Origin: an uncultured Pseudomonadales bacterium
Lineage (GTDB): Bacteria > Pseudomonadota > Gammaproteobacteria > Pseudomonadales > Balneatricaceae
Length of the DNA stretch: 64,000 bases
Direction of reading: 5' to 3'
Assembly: GCA_943787595.1 (NCBI GenBank)
Contig: CALSNA010000001.1
Span: forward strand, 310,001-374,000
How positions within the stretch are numbered: the first letter of the stretch is position 1; the number at the start of each line of letters is the position of its first letter. This document shows positions 1-8,013 of the stretch, piece after piece. The notes under the pieces are model-generated. The model had not been told where the DNA came from and made no database searches. It saw only the letters and a list, made by a program, of their open reading frames with translations. Position numbers and translations under genes: made by a program.

Positions 1-65
1 CAAAGTAGTGATTAGCCTGTGATAGTATGGTAATCTCATGCTTAAATAAGACTGGGAAGCTTAGT

Positions 66-1061
66 TTAACTACTAGCTAGATTCAGTACTTGTTGCCACA
101 ATTCGGCATCAATAGTGACATGATTCGGCCAGTTTTGTCTGGCTCCTGGTAGACGAGCCCCAGGCTGTTGGGCCACCGCTTCACTGATCGTATCCAGTCT
201 TTGCCAGAAAGTTTCGCCTGCAAAGCTAGTCGGGTCAATCAGAAAATAAAATTGACCAAAATCTTGGGCAGGCCCTTCTGTGGCTTTAACGGGGGAGGCG
301 GTAATACTGAGATCTGAACCAGTTACTGCTGCGGCCAGAATTTCAGCCATGAGTCCAAAACCATAACCTTTATATCCGCCTGATGACGACAATGAACCAC
401 TTTGCAGAGCAATATTGGGGTCATCTGTGGGTTGGCCATCACTATCTACTGCCCAGCCCAAGGGTATTTTTTCACCATGGGCAGCGGCCATGCGGATTTT
501 ACCAATGGCAATGGCGCTGGTGGACTGATCAAATTGTATTGCAATGCCGCCATTACGGGCTGGTATCGACATAGCAATGGGATTGGTTCCCAGAAGGGCG
601 CGGGTGCCTCCTGGGGGGGATACACAGGCGGGGGCATTCGTTGTGCCAACACCAATCATTCCAAAAGCAGCAATCTGGGCAGTAAAGTAGCCCATGGACG
701 TGCATGTGTGGGAATGACAAATGGTAAAGGCACATATTCCCTGTCGGTGAGCTACCGAGGTCGCCAGCTCAATGCCCTGGGCAAAGGCCGGCTGGGCAAA
801 GCCAGCCATGGCATCCACCTTTACGGTGGCAGGTTTTGGCTGGCTAACTTTTGGTTGCACTGCGCCTTTAACCCGGCCACTGTGCAACTGGCGACAGTAG
901 CTGTCCAGATAATAAAGTCCGCAGATGATGTTGCCCGTGGCTTCAGCTCTGCGTACAGCCTGGGCGACGCTGTCGGCAATCCATGGTAGGGCCCCGTGAG
1001 CTTGTAGGGCTGTGCTAGTCTTTTGTTCTATGGTGTCAAGGCTAACGGTTACTGTATTCAT
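66..1061 (-). CDS. Ldh_2-family malate/L-lactate/imino-acid dehydrogenase
   Basis: 331-aa cytosolic NAD(P)H-dependent oxidoreductase of the YlbC/YiaK/DpkA superfamily (pfam Ldh_2), whose members reduce 2-oxo acids (malate, lactate, ureidoglycolate, diketogulonate) or cyclic imino acids such as piperideine-2-carboxylate. Visible signatures are the HSHTCTSMGYFT segment around residues 115-126, GGTRALLGTNPIA around 150-162 and GGYKGYGFGLMAEILAA near 225-242, where the conserved Lys-Gly lies in the dinucleotide site. Length is normal for the family (about 330-350). The ATG start has only a weak purine stretch ahead of it. It stands alone, with an IS relic upstream on the same strand, so context does not reveal the substrate. 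Family placement is firm; the exact reaction is open. Confidence 0.85.
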   Translation of the reverse strand: MNTVTVSLDTIEQKTSTALQAHGALPWIADSVAQAVRRAEATGNIICGLYYLDSYCRQLHSGRVKGAVQPKVSQPKPATVKVDAMAGFAQPAFAQGIELATSVAHRQGICAFTICHSHTCTSMGYFTAQIAAFGMIGVGTTNAPACVSPPGGTRALLGTNPIAMSIPARNGGIAIQFDQSTSAIAIGKIRMAAAHGEKIPLGWAVDSDGQPTDDPNIALQSGSLSSSGGYKGYGFGLMAEILAAAVTGSDLSITASPVKATEGPAQDFGQFYFLIDPTSFAGETFWQRLDTISEAVAQQPGARLPGARQNWPNHVTIDAELWQQVLNLASS

Positions 1062-1469
1062 GTCAAAATACTCTACTTAATAAGAATGCTTTATTGAATG
1101 GAAATCAATGCTTTCAAAACAATTTAAATGTTTTATCAAACACGAACACTGATTCACATAATACATTTATAGAACGTCTCTAACTATTTAAACCGTATGC
1201 ATACCCTATTAGATAGTAGGCTTTTATTTAACTCCTTATTTGTATTGATTATGCCATACCATAAGGCCTGTGCACAAAACGCAAAATAGAAATATTCCGT
1301 TTGGCTTTTCCATTTTTTATTTTTCTCAGCAGTCAGGATCAATATTGACCATCATAGTAGTGTCTGTAATCAGATAGAATGTTTTAAACTTAACTGGATC
1401 ATTTATGTATCACTCACGTTATTAATGGTTTTAACAAATGTTAAGTACACCAATCTTGTGATCGTTCTA
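1062..1469. other. Non-coding gap, no gene seen
   Basis: AT-rich stretch between the dehydrogenase start and the IS630 relic. I see no open frame with family resemblance and no strong hairpin. The promoter of the minus-strand dehydrogenase must lie here, but I cannot place it confidently. Confidence 0.5.
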
Positions 1470-1825
1470 GCCAAAGCTTTTTACTACACCAAGGTAACGC
1501 ACCTGTTGCATGGTTTGACGATTCCACAGGGCAAGAGGACATTTAATCTGTGCTGAATGTTTATCACACACCTACTTCATTAACAGGCTTTCTTGAGTGT
1601 CATGTAAGCGGTTTTGATCATCGTTCTTTCGGCTTTTCCAACCTTTTTCCATGGCTGTTTTATCGCCGTTTTCCCAAGCGTATACCCAACGATAAAATCA
1701 AGCCTGATTAAGCCTAATAAATCGGCTATTTTAAATCCGGAAAACCCTTATTTGCGCAACCGAATCGCTTTATAGTGGATTTGTTGCCAGGCTTCTGAGG
1801 ATGGTTTTCTAGTCTCTGCTTTCAT
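1470..1825 (-). pseudogene. Degenerate IS630-family transposase (5' part only)
   Basis: Reading the minus strand from the ATG at 1825 gives MKAETRKPSSEAWQQIHYKA, then a stop, then GFSGFKIADLLGL. After a frameshift it continues FYRWVYAWENGDKTAMEKGW. Later comes DKHSAQIKCPLALWNRQ. This is the N-terminal helix-turn-helix region of IS630-type transposases, which typically read (I)ADLLGVNQATV-RWVKAWENGG and DK-P-QLK-PFALWTRE. I count at least one frameshift plus stops of all three types, and resemblance ends near 1470, so the catalytic DDE half is gone. ATAGTA/TACTAT arms at 1831-1849 just upstream may be what is left of a terminal inverted repeat. It is a dead element, not a gene. Confidence 0.8.
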
Positions 1826-1849
1826 CAAGGATAGTATATATCCTACTAT

Positions 1850-2241
1850 GAAATCATCGGGTTAATATCTTGCATCAAGCTAATATGCTATGTGAAATGA
1901 GTTATATGATCAATCATATAATAAAGTGATTGATTTAAAAATAATGTTGTAGTGTAGCCCGCTTATAATAAATCTTTTTAAATAACGATATTTTAATGAT
2001 CAAGAATTATCCAAACGACTAAAGGTTTCATGAATTAAGTCTCTTACATGCTGGTTTGCTGCTATGATTGGGTTGCATTAACAGTGCTTTCGATTAATTT
2101 ATTAAAAAGAAGCCACTTTTCCAAAAATAGTGCATCCCTGATGCCTTGGAGATGAATACATGTTTAGTGTAATACCCTGGGAGTGGGTTAAATTAATTTC
2201 GTATCAGTGTGCATAATCATTTTGCAGAGGTAGTTTGATTT
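1850..2241. other. Non-coding gap upstream of patB
   Basis: Very AT-rich region between the IS630 relic and patB with no recognisable coding remnant. It should contain the patB promoter; GAGGTAG about 9 nt before the ATG at 2242 is the ribosome binding site. Confidence 0.5.
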
Positions 2242-3375
2242 ATGAGTATATTTGATCAGATCATTGACCGTAATAATACCCATAGTTTGAAATGGGATAA
2301 GTACCGAGGCCAGGATATTCTGCCTCTGTGGGTTGCAGATATGGATTTTAAGGTTGCTCCAGCTATTCAGGCAGCCATTGAAGAGCGTTCTTGTCACCCT
2401 ATTTATGGTTACACTCGTGATCAAATGGATTGGAATCATCAGGTTGTTGAACGCATGCAATATAAATATGGCTGGCAGATTAAACCAGAATGGGTGATAT
2501 GGGTACCTGGAGTGGTGCCCAGTATGCATCTTGCCTGCCGTTCATTAACACCCAATCATACTCATGTACTGACTCCAGAAATTATTTACCCCCACTTTAC
2601 CAGTACTCCATGTTTATCTGGTAAGCAGGCTACGACTGTGGCCATGACCTACGCTCAGGGACGTCTGCGAATCGATCTGGATAAGCTTGGCAGTAGCACC
2701 CCTACTCAGAGTCGGCTACTACTATTTTGTAATCCACAAAATCCTGGTGGTTGCGTTTATACAGCTACTGAGTTGACACAGTTGGATCAATTCTGCCAAC
2801 AACATAACTTGTTGGTCTGTGCTGATGAGATTCATGCTGATCTGATCCTGGATCGCCACAAACGCCATATCCCCTATGCTTCTGTTAGTTCATATGCCCA
2901 GCAAAATTCGATTGTTCTGCATTCGCCTAGTAAGAGTTTTAATATAGCCGGTTTGGCTTGCTCAGTAGCAATTATTCCTAATCTAGAGTTGCGTCAGACC
3001 TTTAAACGCAGCATGGAAGGTATTATTTCGGAGATTAACCCGTTTGGCTATGCTGCAGCTTTAGCTGCTTATCGTAATGGTGAACCTTGGTTACAGGAAT
3101 TACTGAGTTATTTGTGTGGTAATCGTGATTACTTAATTGATCAGTTTTCTCAGATCAAAGGTATTGATATGTTGCCCCTTGAAGCCACCTATCTAGCCTG
3201 GTTAAATGTTGCAGAACTGGGATTAAAGCAGCCTACCCAATTTTTTGAACAAGCTGGCGTTGGGCTTTCTCCAGGTACAGTTTATGGCGACGCTAATTTC
3301 TTGAGGCTCAATTTTGCCTGTCCACGTAGCGTACTAGAACAAGCTATAGGTCGCATCCGTAAAGCGCTTTATTGA
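2242..3375 (+). CDS. patB: PatB/MalY-type PLP-dependent cystathionine beta-lyase
   Basis: 377-aa class I/II fold aminotransferase-like enzyme of the MalY/PatB branch. These cleave the C-S bond of cystathionine or cysteine conjugates to thiol, pyruvate and ammonia, in methionine biosynthesis or cysteine catabolism. The N-terminal DILPLWVADMDF, the FCNPQNPGG turn (about residues 160-168), CADEIHADL with the cofactor aspartate, and SPSKSFNIAGL near 232-242 containing the PLP lysine are all present. Length matches the family (380-390). The start is supported by GAGGTAG upstream. It stands alone between large gaps. Assignment to PatB/MalY is firm; whether it works in methionine synthesis or sulfur scavenging is not visible here. 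Confidence 0.9.
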   Translation: MSIFDQIIDRNNTHSLKWDKYRGQDILPLWVADMDFKVAPAIQAAIEERSCHPIYGYTRDQMDWNHQVVERMQYKYGWQIKPEWVIWVPGVVPSMHLACRSLTPNHTHVLTPEIIYPHFTSTPCLSGKQATTVAMTYAQGRLRIDLDKLGSSTPTQSRLLLFCNPQNPGGCVYTATELTQLDQFCQQHNLLVCADEIHADLILDRHKRHIPYASVSSYAQQNSIVLHSPSKSFNIAGLACSVAIIPNLELRQTFKRSMEGIISEINPFGYAAALAAYRNGEPWLQELLSYLCGNRDYLIDQFSQIKGIDMLPLEATYLAWLNVAELGLKQPTQFFEQAGVGLSPGTVYGDANFLRLNFACPRSVLEQAIGRIRKALY

Positions 3376-3775
3376 TTGAATGCTTCACCCAAAGGAGATG
3401 GCAATTTGTAATGAGGTAGCGCCTGAATGGGATATTTCATATAGGGTTTGACCACATGACATAGTATGTTTAAGAGTATCTGGATGCTTGAATAATATGT
3501 AACGTTTTAAAGGATATAGTCCCAGATGTAATTAACGATATTTTTAGAAAAATATGAACCATAACGATAATTATTTACTTTATAATTAATCGCTCAGGCA
3601 TCACAGTTGGGCTTTTTATATGAAATATCTGAGTTAACCCCTCAGCTTGATAGTGCAGTAAAGATCAGGCATTCTGAAAGTTTTCTTGGAATATAATTAT
3701 AGTAATCAACAAAAATAGAGCTAAGTTAATTTAAATTGACATGAAGCAGTGGTGCGCCCTAAATGGAGACTTACA
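3376..3775. other. Non-coding gap
   Basis: About 400 bases of AT-rich sequence between patB and the PHP-domain gene. I see no ORF with family resemblance. Confidence 0.5.
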
Positions 3776-4600
3776 TTGATAGACTTACATTGTCATACCA
3801 ATTGTTCTGATGGCACCCTTACACCCTTGCAACTCTTGCAGTTGGCACAGGAAAGTGGGGTGCAAAAACTGGCTATTACTGATCATGATACCGTAGCTGC
3901 TTATTCCCAGTTAGAGGATATAATACAGGGTAGTGCAGTTGAATTAATTCCTGGAGTTGAGTTTTCGTCCCAATGGGACAAGCATTCTGTACATATTGTT
4001 GGGCTTAATATTGATCTACAACATCCAACTTTACATACAGCTGTTGCGCATCAGTTTGTAGTTAGGGGCCAAAGAGCCATGCGTATTGGCTTTAAATTGG
4101 CTCAATTGGGCTTTGGTGATGCATATGCTGGTGCACTGCAATTAGCGGGCGACGCAGTAATATGCAGACCTCATTTTGCTCGCTATCTAGTACAACAAGG
4201 TGTGGTAACGAGTCATGCAAGTGCTTTTGAAAAATACCTTGGCGCAGGTAAGTTGGCTGATATTCAAAATATTTGGCCAGAGTTAACAACTGTGATTGGA
4301 TGGATTTTGGACTGCGGTGGTGTACCGGTATTAGCCCACCCTAGCCGTTACAAAATGACCCGTAGTAAACGCATGAATTTGATACGTGATTTTACTGAAG
4401 CTGGGGGGCTTGCTTTGGAGGTTTGCTGTGCCAACCAGGCTCATGGAGTAGCAGAGCATATGGCTGATATCTGTGAGCAATACAACCTACATGCTTCCGT
4501 GGGCAGTGATTTTCATTCACCAAATTATCACTGGGTGAAATTAGGAAAATATCCACCCTTACCTAAACGCTGTCTTCCGGTATGGCAGTTATGGCAGTAA
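3776..4600 (+). CDS. PHP-domain phosphoesterase (RNase AM / nucleoside 3',5'-bisphosphate phosphatase type)
   Basis: Metal-dependent phosphoesterase of the YciV/TrpH PHP family; characterised members remove phosphate from 3',5'-nucleoside bisphosphates or trim RNA 5' ends. The PHP metal-ligand motifs are DLHCHTNCSDG at the N-terminus, ITDHDTV, PGVEFS, a central HP in VLAHPSRY and the C-terminal SVGSDFHSPN. I chose the TTG at 3776 because GGAG lies at 3765-3768, 7 nt ahead, and homologues begin right at DLHCH; GTG codons at 3749 and 3752 would only add a basic tail. This gives 274 aa. In pseudomonads this gene precedes a YciO/Sua5 gene, scpA, scpB and rluB; here the YciO gene is absent and scpAB are dead. 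Confidence 0.85.
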   Translation: MIDLHCHTNCSDGTLTPLQLLQLAQESGVQKLAITDHDTVAAYSQLEDIIQGSAVELIPGVEFSSQWDKHSVHIVGLNIDLQHPTLHTAVAHQFVVRGQRAMRIGFKLAQLGFGDAYAGALQLAGDAVICRPHFARYLVQQGVVTSHASAFEKYLGAGKLADIQNIWPELTTVIGWILDCGGVPVLAHPSRYKMTRSKRMNLIRDFTEAGGLALEVCCANQAHGVAEHMADICEQYNLHASVGSDFHSPNYHWVKLGKYPPLPKRCLPVWQLWQ

Positions 4601-4696
4601 GATTGTGTTTGAGCTACGTTAGTAATAATTATTATAATAGTCGTATAAACTATACAGTTTACCAGTGGCTCTGACAGATTTTTAGCTGGACTTTTT

Positions 4697-5374
4697 ATGG
4701 AAATAACCTTTGAAGGGCCATTGGATCTGTTGCTTTACCTGATCGGATAATAAAATCTAGATATCCAGAAAATCCATGTAGCAGATATCACCTGTCAGTA
4801 CATTGGCTATACTGAGCTTATGGGAGATAGTCAGTTTGAACTTGCTGGAGGATATCTGGTCATGGTACCCATGTTGGCAGAAATTAAGAATCTTAGTTTG
4901 TCACCATAATCTCATAATGAAGTAAATGAGGATAAAGACTCTCGAGTTACTTTTGTCCGCCAGCTATAAGTATATGAACGTTTTAAAGAAGCTGTAGAAC
5001 GCATTGATGCCTTACCCCAAATAGAGCGCGATACCTATTCTGATTGCATGGGTATACCTAATGTTGATTGTGTATATTATCAGCCGACAGAGCAACTTGA
5101 TGCACTGTCAGGCGCATATCGCAATGTATTGAGTCATTGTGATTCATATGAACACCACTTTGTGGGTTTTTACACACTAGGTTGTCCTTCTGAAGGTCGC
5201 ATAGGTGTAGATGTGACTTTCCTGGCCGTGCTGTAACTGGTTAAAGATCAGTTGGTGAATTTATTACAAGCAAAGGACTGTGGTACCATCCATATTGTTC
5301 TGGTAAAGGATCATGATGTGGATACTACGCAACCATAATATCAGCCTGTACAGACCTTACAGGAGACGCTGTGA
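4697..5374 (+). pseudogene. scpA: scpA pseudogene with six in-frame TAA stops
   Basis: ScpA is the kleisin subunit of the SMC-ScpAB condensin that compacts and segregates the chromosome. The frame from ATG 4697 reads MEITFEGPLDLLLYLIG then two stops, NLDIQKIHVADITCQYIGY, ELAGGYLVMVPMLAEIKNL, VYERFKEAVERIDALPQIERD and at the end NLLQAKDCGTIHIVLV, which follows the ScpA consensus throughout. Premature TAA codons lie at 4748, 4751, 4907, 4967, 5234 and 5336. There is no net frameshift: all are in the same frame as the ancestral TGA at 5372-5374, which overlaps the scpB GTG. The 226-codon span is close to a full-length gene. It sits exactly where scpA belongs (PHP gene - scpA - scpB - rluB), so this is an in-place loss. 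Confidence 0.93.
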
Positions 5375-5502
5375 TTATTAACTTAGTTACCATTTTGGAA
5401 GCTTTGCTGCTGGCTTCGGATAAGCCCCTAACCCTTTTAACATGGCATTCATGCACCCTAATGACACCGCAATTTTCACTGTATTGCCTGAAATTATTGT
5501 AA
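5371..5502 (+). pseudogene. scpB: scpB remnant (N-terminal fragment)
   Basis: A GTG overlapping the scpA stop as GTGA opens VIINLVTILEALLLASDKPL, the recognisable N-terminus of ScpB (winged-helix partner of ScpA). After about 25 codons the resemblance ends and the frame closes at 5500-5502 with an unrelated tail. The rest of the gene (normally about 200 codons) is missing before rluB. Confidence 0.85.
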
Positions 5503-5730
5503 ACCATTATATCATGCAGTTATACGTAGCATGCCGATAGAAAGATATCATGTTAAATATATAGTTAAATAATACCTAGCCTTACAGCCCGATCTTTGTA
5601 GTTCAATTTTAATATTTAATTACATACTTTTGATCACGATGATGTGTCATTCCCTACTATGGGCCCAACATCATGTGGTAATTAGCCAGTTGTGTTAAAC
5701 TTAAGTCATGATTGTCTTGATGGAATCACC

Positions 5731-6552
5731 ATGAAAAACCTTAAAAATACTTGCGCTAAAACTGTTCCTCCAGGGGAAAAATTACAAAAAGTCCTTGCGC
5801 GTGTTGGTCTTGGTTCACGCCGACAAATGGAACTCTGGATCAGTGGAGGTCGTGTACAGGTTAATGGAACTTGTGCTAGTCTAGGATGTCGGATCCGTGG
5901 TCATGACCGCGTTAGTGTGGATGGAAAAAGCATTGATTTGGCTACTAACGGGTCAATAAAACGCCGGATTTTGATTTATAATAAACCAGCAGGTGAAATT
6001 GTGACACACAATGATCCTGAAGGCCGCCCCACAGTATTTGACCGTCTTCCTCAGGGTGAACGCTGGCTCTCCATTGGTCGCTTGGACCTTAATACTGCTG
6101 GTCTGCTGATGTTTACTAACGATGGCGAATTAGCTAATGCTCTGATGCATCCATCTGCCAACATTGAGCGGGAGTATGCGGTGCGAGTGATGGGGCAAGT
6201 CACTATTGCTATGGTGAATGCCATGCATAAAGGTGTATTGCTGGAGGATGGTATTGCTAACTTTACCGACATTCAAGAGTTTGGTGGTGAAGGCATTAAC
6301 CGTTGGTTTCATGTAGTGATTATGCAAGGTCGAAATCGTGAAGTTAGACGTCTTTGGGAATCACAGGGATTACGAGTCAATCGCCTTAAGCGAGTTCGAT
6401 TTGGGCATGTGTTCCTACCGTCTCATTTACGTTCTGGTATGTGGATGGAAATGCCTCAAACCGAGATAAATGCATTGTTAGCTTTAGTGGACATGCAATC
6501 TAAGCATCGTCCACTTGAGCAGCGATGGAAAACTCGTCAATACATGACTTGA
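5731..6552 (+). CDS. rluB: 23S rRNA pseudouridine(2605) synthase RluB
   Basis: Cytosolic pseudouridine synthase of the RsuA/RluB/E/F family, isomerising U2605 in 23S rRNA helix 93. An N-terminal S4 RNA-binding domain (EKLQKVLARVGLGSRRQMEL) is followed by the catalytic domain with the RLDLNTAGLL motif carrying the nucleophilic Asp. NKPAGEIVTHNDPEGRPTVF and MQGRNREVRRLWES are also diagnostic. I prefer the ATG at 5731 (273 aa); an in-frame GTG at 5692 would add 13 residues. Its position after scpAB is ancestral. The C-terminal tail is shorter than in many pseudomonads. Confidence 0.93.
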   Translation: MKNLKNTCAKTVPPGEKLQKVLARVGLGSRRQMELWISGGRVQVNGTCASLGCRIRGHDRVSVDGKSIDLATNGSIKRRILIYNKPAGEIVTHNDPEGRPTVFDRLPQGERWLSIGRLDLNTAGLLMFTNDGELANALMHPSANIEREYAVRVMGQVTIAMVNAMHKGVLLEDGIANFTDIQEFGGEGINRWFHVVIMQGRNREVRRLWESQGLRVNRLKRVRFGHVFLPSHLRSGMWMEMPQTEINALLALVDMQSKHRPLEQRWKTRQYMT

Positions 6553-6614
6553 TGTTAGCTTGGTTTTGATTTTGAATATAGATGTTCTGTGCGTTTTCTG
6601 TAAAATATGACCAA

Positions 6615-6640
6615 CTAAGGTCAGCAATTGCTAACCTTAG
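6615..6640. terminator. 26-bp near-perfect palindrome after rluB
   Basis: Arms CTAAGGTCAGCAA and TTGCTAACCTTAG match with a single mismatch around an AATT centre. It lies 62 bp after rluB and 165 bp before galU. No T-run follows, so it may be a factor-dependent terminator, a processing site or an operator for galU. Confidence 0.5.
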
Positions 6641-6804
6641 CGATTAATTATAGTTTATCCACAGTACACGGCAAATCTTGTGCCAATACTTAACAGTGTG
6701 TCAGTCCCTGTCATTATCTTAGTGTGTGCCTCAAGACTAAGTCAGTTATTAGAAGGGGCAGATAGTGTGGCGATAATACTTTAAGTTAAGGTTAAGGGAA
6801 TTTT

Positions 6805-7698
6805 ATGAAAGCAGTTATTCCGGTCGCTGGTCTAGGTACTCGCATGTTGCCAGCTACCAAGGCAATACCCAAGGAAATGCTATCCGTGGTCGATAAACCC
6901 ATGATCCAGTATGTCGTTGAGGAAATTGCAGCGGCAGGGATGACAGATATTGTACTGGTAACCCATGCTAGTAAGAATTCCATTGAAAACCACTTTGATA
7001 CTCAGTTTGAGCTTGAGTCTACTCTGGAAAAAAGGGTTAAACGACAGTTACTGGAAGAAGTGCGTTCCATTACACCCCGGGGCGTGAATATTATGCATAT
7101 TCGTCAGGGGCAGGCTTTGGGGTTAGGCCATGCTATTCTGGCAGCTCATCCAGTTGTGGGTGATGATGATTTTGTAGTGGCTCTGCCTGATGTAATGATT
7201 GGACAGCAGCGCAGTGATTCAACTTGTGATAATCTGGCTGCGATGATCAGGCGTTTTAATATCAATGCTGCTTGCCAGATTATGGTCAACTCTATACCAG
7301 TGAGTCAGGTCTCTAAATTTGGTATCGTGGATATTCAGGGTAATAACCTCAATCCAGGCTCATTTGCTCGTGTAGAGGCTCTGGTGGAAAAACCGGATGT
7401 TCAGCAAGCACCAAGCAATCTGGCAATTACTGGCCGTTATGTCCTGCATCGCAATGTTTGGAAAATACTTCAACAAGTTCAACCTGGGTTTGGCAATGAA
7501 ATTCAGTTGACTGATGCAATTGACCAATACTTGGCTGCTGGTGGTTCTATTGAAGCCTATCATGTTATGGATAGGGCTTATGATTGTGGCAGTAAGTTAG
7601 GGCTAGCTGTAGCCTATGTAGAGCATGCCTTGCAGCACAAAGATATTGGAGCTGATTTTGCAGTCCATTTAAAATCATTGTGCAGATCAACTGATTGA
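6805..7698 (+). CDS. galU: UTP-glucose-1-phosphate uridylyltransferase
   Basis: 297-aa cytosolic nucleotidyltransferase making UDP-glucose from UTP and glucose-1-phosphate, for lipopolysaccharide core, exopolysaccharide and osmolyte synthesis. The N-terminal [20 protein letters not shown] is the nucleotide-binding signature; [20 protein letters not shown] and [20 protein letters not shown] follow in the usual order. AAGGGA about 6 nt before the ATG is a good ribosome binding site. Length is slightly longer than the usual pseudomonad protein. Its product could feed the surface-polymer pathway to which the ligase-like gene near 30-31 kb belongs, but that link is inference. Confidence 0.95.
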   Translation: MKAVIPVAGLGTRMLPATKAIPKEMLSVVDKPMIQYVVEEIAAAGMTDIVLVTHASKNSIENHFDTQFELESTLEKRVKRQLLEEVRSITPRGVNIMHIRQGQALGLGHAILAAHPVVGDDDFVVALPDVMIGQQRSDSTCDNLAAMIRRFNINAACQIMVNSIPVSQVSKFGIVDIQGNNLNPGSFARVEALVEKPDVQQAPSNLAITGRYVLHRNVWKILQQVQPGFGNEIQLTDAIDQYLAAGGSIEAYHVMDRAYDCGSKLGLAVAYVEHALQHKDIGADFAVHLKSLCRSTD

Positions 7699-8013
7699 GG
7701 TCTTATCACTATGATTATTATCACTGCTGCGCCATACTAGATAAACTAGTATTAATTTTATTAAAAAGGAATTTTTATAAAGTTTCAATTACTATATTGA
7801 GTCAATTTCACCTCAATAAATAACTAACCACGTGGTATATTTAACGGTTAAGCAAGATAATGCAGTGTTTAACCTTTATTCATGAGTTCAAAGGTACAAT
7901 ATTGAGTGTTTTTAAGCTGTTAGCTTTACGCTAGCAATTGGTTTGGTCAACCAGGGTTGACAGGATAATCAGAATTCATGTAAAAGCCAGTTAATGATTT
8001 GGATGAAAGTGTC
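7699..8013. other. Gap between galU and the coiled-coil gene
   Basis: About 315 bases with no recognised gene. It presumably holds the promoter of the following gene. Confidence 0.4.

Noticed and set aside
402-989. 195-codon plus-strand open frame inside the Ldh_2-family gene
   Set aside because: It lies wholly antisense to a well-supported gene, is glycine- and alanine-rich in a way that mirrors the opposite frame, and has no family resemblance.
4697-5374. Possible reassignment of TAA to a sense codon, suggested by TAA-only stops in scpA and fimT
   Set aside because: Many intact neighbours (for example ubiX, rlmH, nadD, rpoH, the HDAC gene) end in TAA at the expected protein length, and intact housekeeping genes contain no internal TAA.
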